64,000 nucleotides of DNA from Agromyces marinus (GTDB taxonomy: Bacteria; Actinomycetota; Actinomycetes; Actinomycetales; Microbacteriaceae): NCBI RefSeq assembly GCF_021442325.1, contig NZ_CP087879.1:2170001-2234000 (forward strand). The letters run 5' to 3'. Shown in pieces: positions 26,961 to 38,100 of the stretch; positions within the stretch are counted from its first letter, which is position 1; each line of letters opens with the position of its first letter. The notes beneath the pieces were generated by a model, which was given only the letters and a program-made list of their open reading frames with translations, searched no databases and was not told where the DNA came from. Both the position numbers and the translations under genes were made by a program.

Positions 26961-28268
26961 CTACGCGTCGGTACGCGTGGCACGCCTGATATGCCGAGTG
27001 GCGCCGATGCCCAACAGCGCTGCAAGCGTACCAAATCCAGCTGCGAGTGAGAGTGGCACCGTGATATAGGCGACCGTCCAGGGCGTCGGCAGGAGGGTCT
27101 GCGTGCTGTCGGCACGCGGCGGCGGCGGGTCCGCGATCGGCACGATCTCCTGCTCGTCGACCGAATCCGAATCGCCCGGCGCGGGCGCATCCGCGCGGCG
27201 ATGCACGCGGATCCACTCCTCCAGGCTTCCGAGCGGGTTCTGCTCGACGAGCTCGACGTCGGCCGTGAGCGCCGCGACCGGGTCGATGATGCCGTATCCG
27301 TAGAGCGGCCCCGGCACCTCCTCGCCCTTCGGATCGGCCGTCCGGATCACGCGGTTGACGACGTTCGCGGCATCCAGGTCGGGGAACTCCGCGCGCACCA
27401 GCGCGACGAGGCCCGAGACGAGCGGCGCAGCGCCGCTCGTGCCGTCCCACACCACGTGACCGCCGTCGGGCAGCACGCCCACGAGCTTCTCGCTCGGTGC
27501 CGCGACCGCGATCGTGATGCCCTGGGAACTGGCATCGAAGCTCGCGTTCTGCTCCTTGTCGACGCCGGCGACCGCGAGCACGCCCGGGATCGTCGCGGGC
27601 GCGCCGACCTGCGTGGTCCCCGAACCCCGGTTGCCCGCGGCCGCCACGACGACGACGTCGTTCTCGAACGCGTACAGGAACGCGTCGTCCCAGCTCTCGG
27701 GCCAGTCCGGGGTGTTCCGGGTCAACGACATGTTGATGACATCCGCACCGTTGTCGACGGCCCAGCGCACGGCCTCGGCGATCTGCTCGTCGTTGGTCTT
27801 CTCCGACCCGGTGTCGAGCCCGAAGGCGACGGATGCCGTGAGCAGGTCGGCATCGGGAGCGACCCCGATCACGCCGTTGCCCTCGCCGGTGCCCCGGCCG
27901 GCCAGCAGCGACGCGACGAGGGTGCCGTGCTCGTCTTCCTCGCCGATCGGGGTCTGGCCGTCGGGCGAGCCGATGCCCGAGACATCCGTGCCGCCGACGA
28001 CCACGCCGCGCAGCTCCGCGACCTCGCCGTTCACGCCCGTGTCGATGATGGCGACCTTCACGCCGTCGCCGCGCGAGGTGGTCCAGGCCTGCGTGAACCC
28101 GTAGTCGGTGAGCCAGTACTGCAGGTCGCGCACGGTGTCGGCATGCGCCGGCGCCGAACCCGACAGGGCGAGCACGCCCGCCACGAGCGCGCCCGTCGCG
28201 AGCTTCCACGCCGAACGGCGCCGAACCGCTCGGGCAGGTCGGGTCGGGCGCGGGGCGGCGGACCTCAC
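26961..28268 (-). CDS. Membrane-anchored mycosin-like subtilisin (S8) protease
   Basis: Exported serine protease, 435 residues. A signal peptide is seen at about 20-43 (basic RRRSAWK, hydrophobic core, APAHA). The catalytic triad is Asp76 (IIDTGV), His114 (DEHGTLVASL) and Ser278 (DGTSGAAPLVSGL), with the oxyanion Asn213 in AAAGNRG. A proline-rich linker leads to a membrane helix at about 400-422 and a basic tail, as in mycosins. No ESX secretion genes are in the window. The GTG start overlaps the DUF501 stop (GTGA), linking it to ftsB and DUF501. Confidence 0.9.
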   Translation of the reverse strand: MRSAAPRPTRPARAVRRRSAWKLATGALVAGVLALSGSAPAHADTVRDLQYWLTDYGFTQAWTTSRGDGVKVAIIDTGVNGEVAELRGVVVGGTDVSGIGSPDGQTPIGEEDEHGTLVASLLAGRGTGEGNGVIGVAPDADLLTASVAFGLDTGSEKTNDEQIAEAVRWAVDNGADVINMSLTRNTPDWPESWDDAFLYAFENDVVVVAAAGNRGSGTTQVGAPATIPGVLAVAGVDKEQNASFDASSQGITIAVAAPSEKLVGVLPDGGHVVWDGTSGAAPLVSGLVALVRAEFPDLDAANVVNRVIRTADPKGEEVPGPLYGYGIIDPVAALTADVELVEQNPLGSLEEWIRVHRRADAPAPGDSDSVDEQEIVPIADPPPPRADSTQTLLPTPWTVAYITVPLSLAAGFGTLAALLGIGATRHIRRATRTDA

Positions 28269-28798
28269 GCCGGCTCCTCGTCGGCGTCGATGCCGTAGTC
28301 GGGGCACCGGCACACGTCGGGCGACCAGGTCGAGCGCTCGAGCGCGAGATCGCCGATGGGATTCACGCCGGGACCTGCGGCGAGCGCGTGCCCCGCGAGC
28401 GCGTGCAGGCACTTCACGCGCGTGGGCATGCCGCCGGCCGAGACGCCCGCGATCTCCTCCACCGTGCCGTACTGCTCGCGGTCGGCGAGGTACTGGGCGT
28501 GGGCCCGCGCGTACTGCTCGCGCACATCGGCATCCGCTGCGAGCAGTTCGGTGCACTCGACCATGACCTGCGCCGCCTCGAGGAAGGACATGGCCGCGGT
28601 CGCGGCCGGGTGCGTCAGGTAGTAGAAGGTGGGGAACGGGGTGCCGTCGGCCAGCCGCGGCCGTGTCGAGACCACGGTCGGGGCGCCGCACGCGCAGCGC
28701 GCCGCGATGCCGACGACGTCGCGCGCGGGGCGGCCGAGCTGGGCCGAGACGATGCGCAGGTCGCGGTCGGTGACGGGGTCGAACGGCGGGCGGGTCAT
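28265..28798 (-). CDS. DUF501 family protein
   Basis: Function unknown, 177 residues. Family residues include ARCACGAPTVVSTRPRLADGTPFPTFYYLTHP, GGMPTRVKCLHALAGHALAAGPGVNPIGD and a C-terminal CRCPDYG. The conserved cysteines and histidines (CAC, KCLHALAGH, CRC) suggest metal binding, which is inference. Start and stop overlap both neighbours (ATGA with ftsB, GTGA with the protease). The eno-ftsB-DUF501 order is conserved across actinobacteria. Confidence 0.92.
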   Translation of the reverse strand: MTRPPFDPVTDRDLRIVSAQLGRPARDVVGIAARCACGAPTVVSTRPRLADGTPFPTFYYLTHPAATAAMSFLEAAQVMVECTELLAADADVREQYARAHAQYLADREQYGTVEEIAGVSAGGMPTRVKCLHALAGHALAAGPGVNPIGDLALERSTWSPDVCRCPDYGIDADEEPA

Positions 28799-29346
28799 CG
28801 GTTCCCCTCGTCGGCGGGCGGTTCGGTCGGCTCTGCGGGCGGCTCGGTGGGCGCGGGGTCGTCGGCACCGGCCGGGGCGGCATCCGTCACGCTCGGCGCC
28901 AGACCCGCGGTCATGACCGAGTCGAGCATGGTCCGCATCCAGTCGCCCCGATCCTCGGTGACCTTCGCCGACACCGCACGGTCGGCGTTCGTCACCGCCG
29001 CCGGATCCCGGTCGTCGATCACGAGATAGCTGATCTCGCCGGGCAGCACGTAGTAGAGGCGGTTGCGCGCCTGGGTGACGATGAAGGTCTCGTCGTTCCA
29101 CCGCTCGCGCTCGTCGATGAGACGCGCGACCTCGGCCTCCATGCGCGCGACCTCGGCCTCGGCCTCGGCGATCTGCTGACGCTGCGCCGCATAGGCGGCG
29201 ATGCTCGGTGCGAGCACGACCACCGCGAGCACGAGGACGCCCATCATGATGATCGAGAACCCCGAGAAGCGGATGCCGGCGAGCCAGGTCTCCGCGACGC
29301 GGCGCACCGACTGGCGCTCGCGCGAAGGACGACGTGCAGCGTTCAT
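28795..29346 (-). CDS. ftsB: FtsB/DivIC septum formation initiator
   Basis: Bitopic cell-division protein that bridges FtsL and FtsQ at the septum. The 183-residue protein has a cytoplasmic N-terminus, a membrane helix at about 32-52 (FSIIMMGVLVLAVVVLAPSI), a coiled coil (about 55-85, QRQQIAEAEAEVARMEAEVARLIDERERW), the family YYVLPGEISYLV, and an acidic/proline C-terminal tail. ATG at 29346 follows GAGGAGG; a GTG four codons upstream would swallow that site. Two hairpins separate it from enolase, so it may have its own transcript end and start. Confidence 0.9.
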   Translation of the reverse strand: MNAARRPSRERQSVRRVAETWLAGIRFSGFSIIMMGVLVLAVVVLAPSIAAYAAQRQQIAEAEAEVARMEAEVARLIDERERWNDETFIVTQARNRLYYVLPGEISYLVIDDRDPAAVTNADRAVSAKVTEDRGDWMRTMLDSVMTAGLAPSVTDAAPAGADDPAPTEPPAEPTEPPADEGNR

Positions 29347-29377
29347 CGTCCTCCTCACCTCGCTGGAAACGACCGAC

Positions 29378-29400
29378 GGGGGCGGCCACCGGCCACCCCC
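29378..29400 (-). terminator. Hairpin between eno and ftsB
   Basis: On the minus strand GGGGGTGGCC pairs with GGCCGCCCCC around GGT, ten pairs including one G-U. It is the second of two stems after the enolase stop; there is no U-tract. Confidence 0.5.
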
Positions 29401-29411
29401 GCCATGCGTCT

Positions 29412-29432
29412 CAGCGGCGCGTCGCGCCGCTG
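29412..29432 (-). terminator. Perfect hairpin directly after the eno stop
   Basis: CAGCGGCGCG and CGCGCCGCTG are exact reverse complements with a one-base centre, beginning 4 bases after the eno stop codon. With the following stem it makes a double-hairpin terminator or attenuator. Confidence 0.6.
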
Positions 29433-29436
29433 CGCG

Positions 29437-32101
<2,665 letters not shown>

Positions 32102-32123
32102 GCCCCCATTCTTCCAGCAGCGG

Positions 32124-32180
32124 ATGCCGCAGGCCTTCCGGCCACGCATGCCGCCCGCCTTCCGGCCACGGATGCCGCCC
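32124..32180. repeat. 24-nt tandem repeat upstream of hisS
   Basis: Two 24-nt units (32124-32147, 32148-32171), each beginning ATGCCGC and sharing GCCTTCCGGCCACG, then a partial third unit ATGCCGCCC. Each unit is part of the local GGATGCC-rich sequence. Read in frame on the minus strand it would extend HisS by a repetitive peptide, which is rejected as coding. Confidence 0.75.
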
Positions 32181-32215
32181 ACTCATCCCCAGACCCTGCT
32201 CACCGCAGCTCGCGA

Positions 32216-32286
32216 TTCAGGACAACCGGCTGCGCCTGCGGCGTGTCGCGCCGCGACACGCCGGGCGCCGGCGCAAACGTCCTGAA
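32216..32286. repeat. Nested palindrome (REP-like element)
   Basis: Outer arms TTCAGGAC (32216-32223) and GTCCTGAA (32279-32286) are perfect reverse complements. Inner arms GGCGTGTCGCG (32240-32250) and CGCGACACGCC (32252-32262) are perfect over 11 bp. The whole 71-base unit can fold into one long branched hairpin. Confidence 0.75.
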
Positions 32287-32289
32287 CGG

Positions 32290-32408
32290 ACGGGAGGGGA
32301 CGGGAAGGGAGGTGGGCGGGAAGGGGGTGGGGTGGGGTGGGTGGGGTGGGGTGGGTGGGGTGGGGTGGGTGGGGTGGGTGGGGTGGGTGGGAAGGGTGGG
32401 GGCGGCGG
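32290..32408 (+). repeat. G-rich array, 14-nt period
   Basis: Runs of 3-5 G separated mostly by single T. From 32329 the 14-nt unit GGGGTGGGGTGGGT repeats three times, then a 9-nt unit GGGGTGGGT twice. Many overlapping G-quadruplex patterns exist on the plus strand. The array ends at the mazG stop codon, so it is C-rich in the mazG transcript. Confidence 0.9.
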
Positions 32409-33104
32409 CTACTCGGCGGGGGCAGCGGATGCCTCGGCCGCGCGCACCGAGTCCCCGAACCGGCGCACGGCGCCCCGAAGCGCCCGCTCGGCGTCGAGCC
32501 CGCGGGCCCGTGCCTCGGCGACCACGCCGAGCAGCATCTCGCCGAGGGCATGCTCGTCCGCGTCGGATGCCGACGCCCCCGCGGCATCCGCCAGCGCCAC
32601 CGCGGCGGGCTCGATCGACGGCACGACGCCCGCCCGCTCGGCCTTGCCGAGCACCTTCTGCGCGAGCGCGAGTGCGGGCATGCCCTGCGGCACGCCGTCG
32701 AGCACGCTCGTGCGGTGCGGCTTCTCGTCGGCCTTGAGGTCGTCCCAGAACGCGACGACGTCGGCTGCGGTCTCGGCCTCGCGGTCGCCGAAGACGTGCG
32801 GATGCCGCGAGACCATCTTCGCCGTCATGTGCCGTGCGACGTCGTCGATGTCGAACTCCTCGCCTGGGGTGTGCGCGGCGATGTCGGCGTGGAAGAGCAC
32901 CTGGTAGAGCACGTCCCCGAGCTCCTCGATCATCTCCTCACGACCGCCCGACTCGATCGCGTCGATGAGCTCCCAGCACTCCTCGACGAGGTACTGCACG
33001 AGCGATTCGTGGGTCTGGTCGGCATCCCACGGGCACCCGCCGGGTGCGCGCAGGCGCGCGACCATGTCGACGAGTCCAGCGAGTCCGGGGTGCTGCGCGT
33101 CCAT
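32409..33104 (-). CDS. mazG: MazG family nucleoside triphosphate pyrophosphohydrolase
   Basis: House-cleaning enzyme that hydrolyses (d)NTPs, including damaged ones, to monophosphates. The 231-residue protein has one clear catalytic MazG domain. PGGCPWDADQTHESLVQYLVEECWELIDAIE carries the EExxE metal motif, and EELGDVLYQVLFHADIA carries the second ExxD motif. The C-terminal part contains an alanine-rich insertion. It is near mfd and eno, as in other actinobacteria. The start is leaderless. Its stop codon abuts a G-rich array. Confidence 0.92.
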   Translation of the reverse strand: MDAQHPGLAGLVDMVARLRAPGGCPWDADQTHESLVQYLVEECWELIDAIESGGREEMIEELGDVLYQVLFHADIAAHTPGEEFDIDDVARHMTAKMVSRHPHVFGDREAETAADVVAFWDDLKADEKPHRTSVLDGVPQGMPALALAQKVLGKAERAGVVPSIEPAAVALADAAGASASDADEHALGEMLLGVVAEARARGLDAERALRGAVRRFGDSVRAAEASAAPAE

Positions 33105-33110
33105 GACGGC

Positions 33111-33116
33111 AGCCTA
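33111..33116 (-). promoter_or_regulatory. Leaderless -10 box for mazG
   Basis: TAGGCT, then 6 bases, then the ATG at 33104. Confidence 0.6.
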
Positions 33117-33151
33117 TGCCGCGGCATCCGCTCCCGGTGGGCGCGGCCTGC

Positions 33152-33802
33152 TCAGTGGACGACCGCGAGCATGACGCCCACGCCGATGAACAGCCCGCCG
33201 AACACGGTGTTCACGGTTCGCTGGCCGCGCACCGACCGCGTGAAGCGCCGCATGCCGTGCGCGGCGAGCGCGAAGAACCCCCACATGACGGCGACGTCGA
33301 CGACCACGACGGTCGCGGCGACGACGAGGTACTGCTGCAGGAGCGGCTCACCGGGCCGGATGAACTGGGGCAGGAACGCGAGGAAGAACACGATCGCCTT
33401 GGGGTTCAGCAGGTTCACCCACAGTCCGCGGCGGAACATCGACCAGCGCGACTCGGTCCGCGGCGGCGGCGCTGCTGCTGCGTCGTCGCCGTCGTCGATC
33501 CCGTCGCCGGTCCGCGTGGGCTTGGTGAGGAGTTGACGGATGCCGAGGTAGACGAGGTAGGCCGCGCCCGCGTACCGGATCGCCTCGAACAGCACGGGCG
33601 AGGAGGCCACGAGCACGCCGACGCCGAGCGCGACGATCGCGATGTGGATGATCAGGGCGGCCTGCTGGCCGAGGATGCCCCACACCGCGCGTCGGAAGCC
33701 GAACGCGAGCGAGTTGCCCATGGTGTTGATCGCTCCCGCACCGGGCGTGAGGCTGATCACCAGGCAGGCCACCAGCAGGGTGGCCCAGAGCGAGATTGAC
33801 AC
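33152..33802 (-). CDS. LysE/RhtB family exporter
   Basis: Predicted amino-acid or small-molecule exporter of the inner membrane, 216 residues and about six helices. The N-terminal LLVACLVISLTPGAGAINTMGNSLAFGFRRAVWGILGQQ contains the family TPGPxxx-like region, with alanine in the usual proline position. RRGLWVNLLNPKAIVFFLAFLPQFI is the second conserved block. A flexible acidic/alanine loop (about 97-115) splits the two halves. The substrate is unknown. GTG start, leaderless. It stands divergent from nhaA. Confidence 0.88.
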   Translation of the reverse strand: MSISLWATLLVACLVISLTPGAGAINTMGNSLAFGFRRAVWGILGQQAALIIHIAIVALGVGVLVASSPVLFEAIRYAGAAYLVYLGIRQLLTKPTRTGDGIDDGDDAAAAPPPRTESRWSMFRRGLWVNLLNPKAIVFFLAFLPQFIRPGEPLLQQYLVVAATVVVVDVAVMWGFFALAAHGMRRFTRSVRGQRTVNTVFGGLFIGVGVMLAVVH

Positions 33803-33808
33803 CGCAAC

Positions 33809-33814
33809 AGCGTA
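33809..33814 (-). promoter_or_regulatory. Leaderless -10 box for the LysE-type gene
   Basis: TACGCT, then 6 bases, then the GTG start at 33802. Confidence 0.6.
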
Positions 33815-33844
33815 CGGCCCGAATCGGCGTTTCCCGTGCCCGGG

Positions 33845-33850
33845 TAGACT
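33845..33850 (+). promoter_or_regulatory. Predicted -10 box for nhaA
   Basis: TAGACT. Transcription from near 33857 would give a leader of about 105 nt before the TTG start, containing the structured segment at 33855-33899. Confidence 0.55.
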
Positions 33851-33854
33851 TGTC

Positions 33855-33899
33855 GACCAGGGGTGCCGGGAAGTCTGGTCGGCCGACGCGTTCGCGTCG
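33855..33899 (+). promoter_or_regulatory. Structured nhaA leader (candidate cis-regulatory RNA)
   Basis: GACCAG (33855-33860) pairs with CTGGTC (33875-33880) around a purine-rich loop GGGTGCCGGGAAGT. CGACGC (33884-33889) then pairs with GCGTCG (33894-33899) around GTTC. A leader of this kind before an Na+/H+ antiporter recalls the nhaA-associated structured RNAs described by comparative genomics. I cannot confirm membership without an alignment or covariance search. Confidence 0.45.
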
Positions 33900-33962
33900 A
33901 GTCCGTCACGTGCGTCCGCGTCACCGCGACCCGCCCGTCAAGCCCCGACCCAGAGGTGTCCA

Positions 33963-35165
33963 TTGAACGTCCTCCGATCCGAGCGCGTCGCCGCGTTCCT
34001 CCTGCTCGCCGCCGCGATCCTCGGCCTCGTCCTCGCGAACTCGCCCATCGGGCATTCGCTCATCGAACTCAAGCACGTCCATCTCGCCGTTCCGTTCACC
34101 GATGTCGACCTGTCGCTCGGGCACTGGGTCAGCGACGGCCTGCTCGCGGTGTTCTTCTTCATCGTCGCGGTCGAGCTGCGGCGCGAGCTCGTCGTGGGCG
34201 AGCTCAACAGCTTCTCGAAGGCGGCCCTGCCCGCGATCGCGGCGATCGGCGGCGTGGTCGCTCCCGCCCTGGTCTTCCTCGCCTTCGCCGGCGGCGGCCC
34301 GACGGCCGACGGGTGGCCGATCCCGACGGCCACCGACATCGCGTTCGCGCTCGGCGTGCTGGCGATGTTCGGCCGGTTCATCCCGACGCGCGTGCGCGTG
34401 TTCCTGCTCGCCCTCGCGGTGCTCGACGACCTCATCGCGATCCTGCTCATCGCGTTCTTCTTCACCGCCGACGCCGACCTCGCCTACATCGGCTTCGCGG
34501 CGATCACGGTGACCGTGTTCGGCATGATGAGCCGCCTGCTCCGCCCGCGTTCGCCCTACATCCTGGCGCGTCGACCCCAGTGGCCGATCATCGCGGCGCT
34601 GTGCGTGCTCGCCGTCCTGACGTGGAGCTTCGTCTACCTCTCGGGCGTGCACGCGACGATCGCGGGCGTCATGCTCGGCCTGGTGATGTCGCGTCGTCCG
34701 GCCGGTCGCGCGGTGCACGGCCTCGAGCCGTGGTCCAACGGCGTGATCCTGCCGCTGTTCGCCTTCTCGGCAGCGCTGGTCGCGATCCCGCAGGTGCGGC
34801 CGAGCGAGCTCGACCCGGCGTTCTGGGGCATCCTCGTGGGCCTGCCCGTCGGCAAGCTCGTGGGCATCACGCTCATCGGCGGGCTCGCGACGCTGTTCGT
34901 GCACCGCCGGACGGGCGTCAAGCCGCTCACGTGGTCCGATATCGCGGTCGTGGCGCTGCTGGGCGGCATCGGGTTCACGGTCTCGCTGCTCATGAACGAG
35001 CTCGCGTTCCGCGCCTACCCGGAGGTCGCCGACCAGGGCGTGGTCGCCGTGCTGCTCGGGTCGGCCGTCGCGATCGTCGCCGGCGCGATCGCCGTCGCGA
35101 TGAAGTCGAGGTCGTACCGTCGCCAGGGCGAGCAGGAGGGTGTCGGCGGCGCGATGTCGCGCTGA
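33963..35165 (+). CDS. nhaA: Na+/H+ antiporter NhaA
   Basis: Electrogenic sodium/proton antiporter, 400 residues and about twelve helices. The essential aspartates are in ALAVLDDLIAIL (Asp155, Asp156), and PTATDIAFALGVLAMFGRF is the conserved helix IV segment. VHATIAGVMLGLVM and LLGGIGFTVSLLMNELAF are further family motifs. The TTG start is chosen because the protein then begins in the usual NhaA way, and GAGGTG lies a few bases upstream. A structured leader precedes it. It converges on mfd. Confidence 0.94.
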   Translation: MNVLRSERVAAFLLLAAAILGLVLANSPIGHSLIELKHVHLAVPFTDVDLSLGHWVSDGLLAVFFFIVAVELRRELVVGELNSFSKAALPAIAAIGGVVAPALVFLAFAGGGPTADGWPIPTATDIAFALGVLAMFGRFIPTRVRVFLLALAVLDDLIAILLIAFFFTADADLAYIGFAAITVTVFGMMSRLLRPRSPYILARRPQWPIIAALCVLAVLTWSFVYLSGVHATIAGVMLGLVMSRRPAGRAVHGLEPWSNGVILPLFAFSAALVAIPQVRPSELDPAFWGILVGLPVGKLVGITLIGGLATLFVHRRTGVKPLTWSDIAVVALLGGIGFTVSLLMNELAFRAYPEVADQGVVAVLLGSAVAIVAGAIAVAMKSRSYRRQGEQEGVGGAMSR

Positions 35166-35193
35166 TCGGGGCGGATGCCGCGGCGCGGCGGGT

Positions 35194-38100
35194 TCAGCCG
35201 GTGACGGCCTCCGCGGGCTGCTCGGCGGGGAAGATCGCACCGATGAGGTTCGACACCCACGCGATGAGGTCGCCGTCGCCGGGCGCCTCGCCGCCGGGCG
35301 TCGGGAACGGCACGAGTGCGACGTCGTTCTGCGGGAACAGCTTCGCGCCCGGGTACATCCGCTCGAGCCGCACGCGGCGCGAATCGGGCAGCTTCGCGGG
35401 CGCGATGCGCAGTTTCGACCCGGTCGCGATGACGTCGGAGAGCCCGGCGAGCTGCGCCTTCCGCCGCAGGCGCGAGACCGCGACGAGATGCTCGACGGGT
35501 TCGGGCAGGTCGCCGTACCGGTCGACGAGTTCCTCGACGACCAGGTCGATCGCGCCGTCCTTCGCGGCGGGGCCGCTCGCGGCGGAGAGCTTCTGGTACG
35601 CCTCGAGTCGCAGCCGCTCGCTGTCGACGTAGTCGTCGGGGATGTGCGCGTCGACGGGCAGTTCGAGCCGGAGCTCGGTCTGCCCCTCGGCGACGTCGCC
35701 GCGGAACGCGTTCACCGCCTCGCCGATCATGCGCAGGTAGAGGTCGAATCCGACGCCGGCGATGTGCCCGGCCTGCTCTGCGCCGAGCAGGTTGCCGGCG
35801 CCGCGGATCTCGAGGTCCTTCAGGGCGATCTGCATGCCGCCGCCGAGCTCGTTGTTCGCGGCGATGGTCGAGAGCCGGTCGTGCGCGGTCTCGGAGAGCG
35901 GCTTCGCGGGGTCGTAGAGGAAGTACGCGTACGCGCGCTCGCGCCCGCGCCCGACCCGCCCGCGCAGCTGGTGCAGCTGGCTGAGCCCGTACTTGTCGGC
36001 GCGGTCGATGATGATCGTGTTCGCGTTCGAGATGTCGAGGCCGGTCTCGATGATGGTGGTCGAGACGAGCACGTCGAACCTGCGCTCCCAGAAGTCGACG
36101 ACGATCTGCTCCAGCATGTGCTCGTTGAGCTGGCCGTGTGCGACGGCGATGCGCGCCTCGGGCACGAGTTCAGCCAGGTGCGCCGCGACCCGGTTGATCG
36201 AGGAGACCCGGTTGTGCACGAAGAACACCTGGCCCTCGCGCAGCATCTCGCGGCGGATCGCTGCGGCGACCTGCTGGTCGGAGTGGGGCCCGACGAAGGT
36301 GAGGATGGGGTGCCGGTCCTCCGGCGGCGTCGCGAGCGTGGACATCTCGCGGATGCCGGTGACGGCCATCTCGAGCGAGCGCGGGATCGGGGTCGCGCTC
36401 ATCGCGAGGATGTCGACGTTGGTCTTGAGCTTCTTCAGCGCATCCTTGTGCTCGACGCCGAACCGCTGCTCCTCGTCGATGACCATGAGCCCCAGGTCCT
36501 TGAAGGAGACCTTCTCGGTGAGGATCCGGTGGGTGCCGATGACCATGTCGACGGTGCCGTCGGCGAGACCGGCGATGGTCTCGCGCGCCTCGCGGTCGGT
36601 CTGGAACCGGCTGAGCGCCCGCACGTGGACGGGGAAGCCCGCGAACCGCTCCGAGAACGTCTCGAAGTGCTGCTTGACGAGCAGGGTCGTGGGCACGAGC
36701 ATCGCGACCTGCTTGCCGTCCTGGATGGCCTTGAACGCGGCGCGGACGGCGACCTCGGTCTTGCCGAATCCGACGTCGCCCGCGAGCAGGCGGTCCATGG
36801 GGATCGGGCGTTCCATGTCGGCCTTGACCTCGTCAATGGTCTGCACCTGGTCGGGGGTCTCGACGTAGGGGAAGGCCTCCTCGAGCTCGTGCTGCCACGG
36901 CGAGTCGGGCCCGAAGGCATGCCCCTTGGCCGACATCCGCGCCGAGTAGAGCTTGACGAGCTCGACCGCGATGTCGCGCACGGCCTTGCGCGCCTTCGAC
37001 TTCGCCTGCGCCCAGTCGCTGCCGCCCATCTTGGACAGGCTCGGCGACTCGCCCCCGACGTACCGGCTGAGCAGGTCGAGCTGGTCCATGGGCACGTAGA
37101 GCCGGTCGCCGGCCTGCCCGCGCTTGGACGCGGCGTACTCGAGCACGACGTACTCGCGCACCGTCTTGGGGGCCGGCTTGATCCCGGCCGTGCGGCTGGG
37201 CCCGGTCGGGCGCGCGCCGGCGACCTCGCGCTGCACGAGCTCGACGAAGCGGCCGATGCCGTGCGTGGCGTGCACGACGTGGTCGCCGGCCTTGAGCTGG
37301 AGCGGGTCGACGACGTTGCGGCGGCGGCTCGCGAGCTTCTTGACCTGACGCGAGTCGTACCCGGCGGATCGACCGTAGAACTCGGCCTCGGCGATGAGCC
37401 CGAGCCTGGCGTCGGGCACCTCGAAGCCCGCTGCGGCCTGCGCCTGCACGAGGTAGGCGACGCCCGGCTCGAGCTCGTCGGGAACGGTCTCGACGAGGCG
37501 GCCCGCGAGTCCGTGCTCGGCGAGCACGTCGCGCGCGCGTTCGACGAGGCCGTGGCCGGCGGCCGCGACGACGAGGCTCCAGCCCTCGCGCAGTCGTTCG
37601 CCGACGTGGGCGACCGCGCCCTCGACGTTGCCCTGGAAGCTCGGCACGCTCGTCGCGGCGACGCGCACGTAGGCGGCATCCGCCCCGCCCGCGGTCTCGC
37701 CCACGGCCTCGGCCGCATCGCCCTGGTCGAAGCTGGAGAAGGTCCACCACACCCGGTCGGTCCCGGGCGAACCGGGCGCGCTGAACAGCACCGACTCCCG
37801 CAGTGCCCGAAGGGTGAGGAAGTCGCCCGCGGCCAGGTCGATGGGCGCTGCGGCACCGACGGTCGCCGCACCCCATGCGGCCGCGAGGAACTCGCGGTTG
37901 GTCTCGGCGAGGCTCACGGCTCGGCCCGCGACCCGTTCCGGCCCGACGACCGCGACCGCGGCCCCCTCGGGGAGGTAGTCCGTGACGGGCACGAGGCGCT
38001 CGAGCAGTGCGGGTGCGAGCGATTCCATGCCCTCGACGGGGATTCCCTCGGAGACCTTCTCGAGCATGCCCGACAGGTTCGGGAACTCGTGCACCATCTC

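Larger units (their letters stand above)
32102..32408. other. Repeat-rich gap between mazG and hisS
   Basis: The only gene-free stretch above 300 bases. It holds, in order, a 24-nt tandem repeat (32124-32180), a nested palindrome (32216-32286) and a long G-rich array (about 32290-32408). No open frame in it has a plausible start and composition, and no tRNA is seen. Confidence 0.8.

Noticed and set aside
26961-28268. A type VII (ESX) secretion locus around the mycosin-like protease
   Set aside because: No EccB, EccC, EccD, EccE or WXG100 gene is visible nearby; the neighbours are ftsB, DUF501 and NDH-2.
32102-32182. In-frame 27-residue N-terminal extension of HisS
   Set aside because: It is the translation of the 24-nt DNA repeat. 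Family proteins begin at the MPKTVTPPRGMRDF position, at 32101.
32290-32408. CRISPR-like or coding repeat in the G-rich array
   Set aside because: Units are 9-14 nt without spacers, and translation gives only Gly/Val/Trp low complexity.
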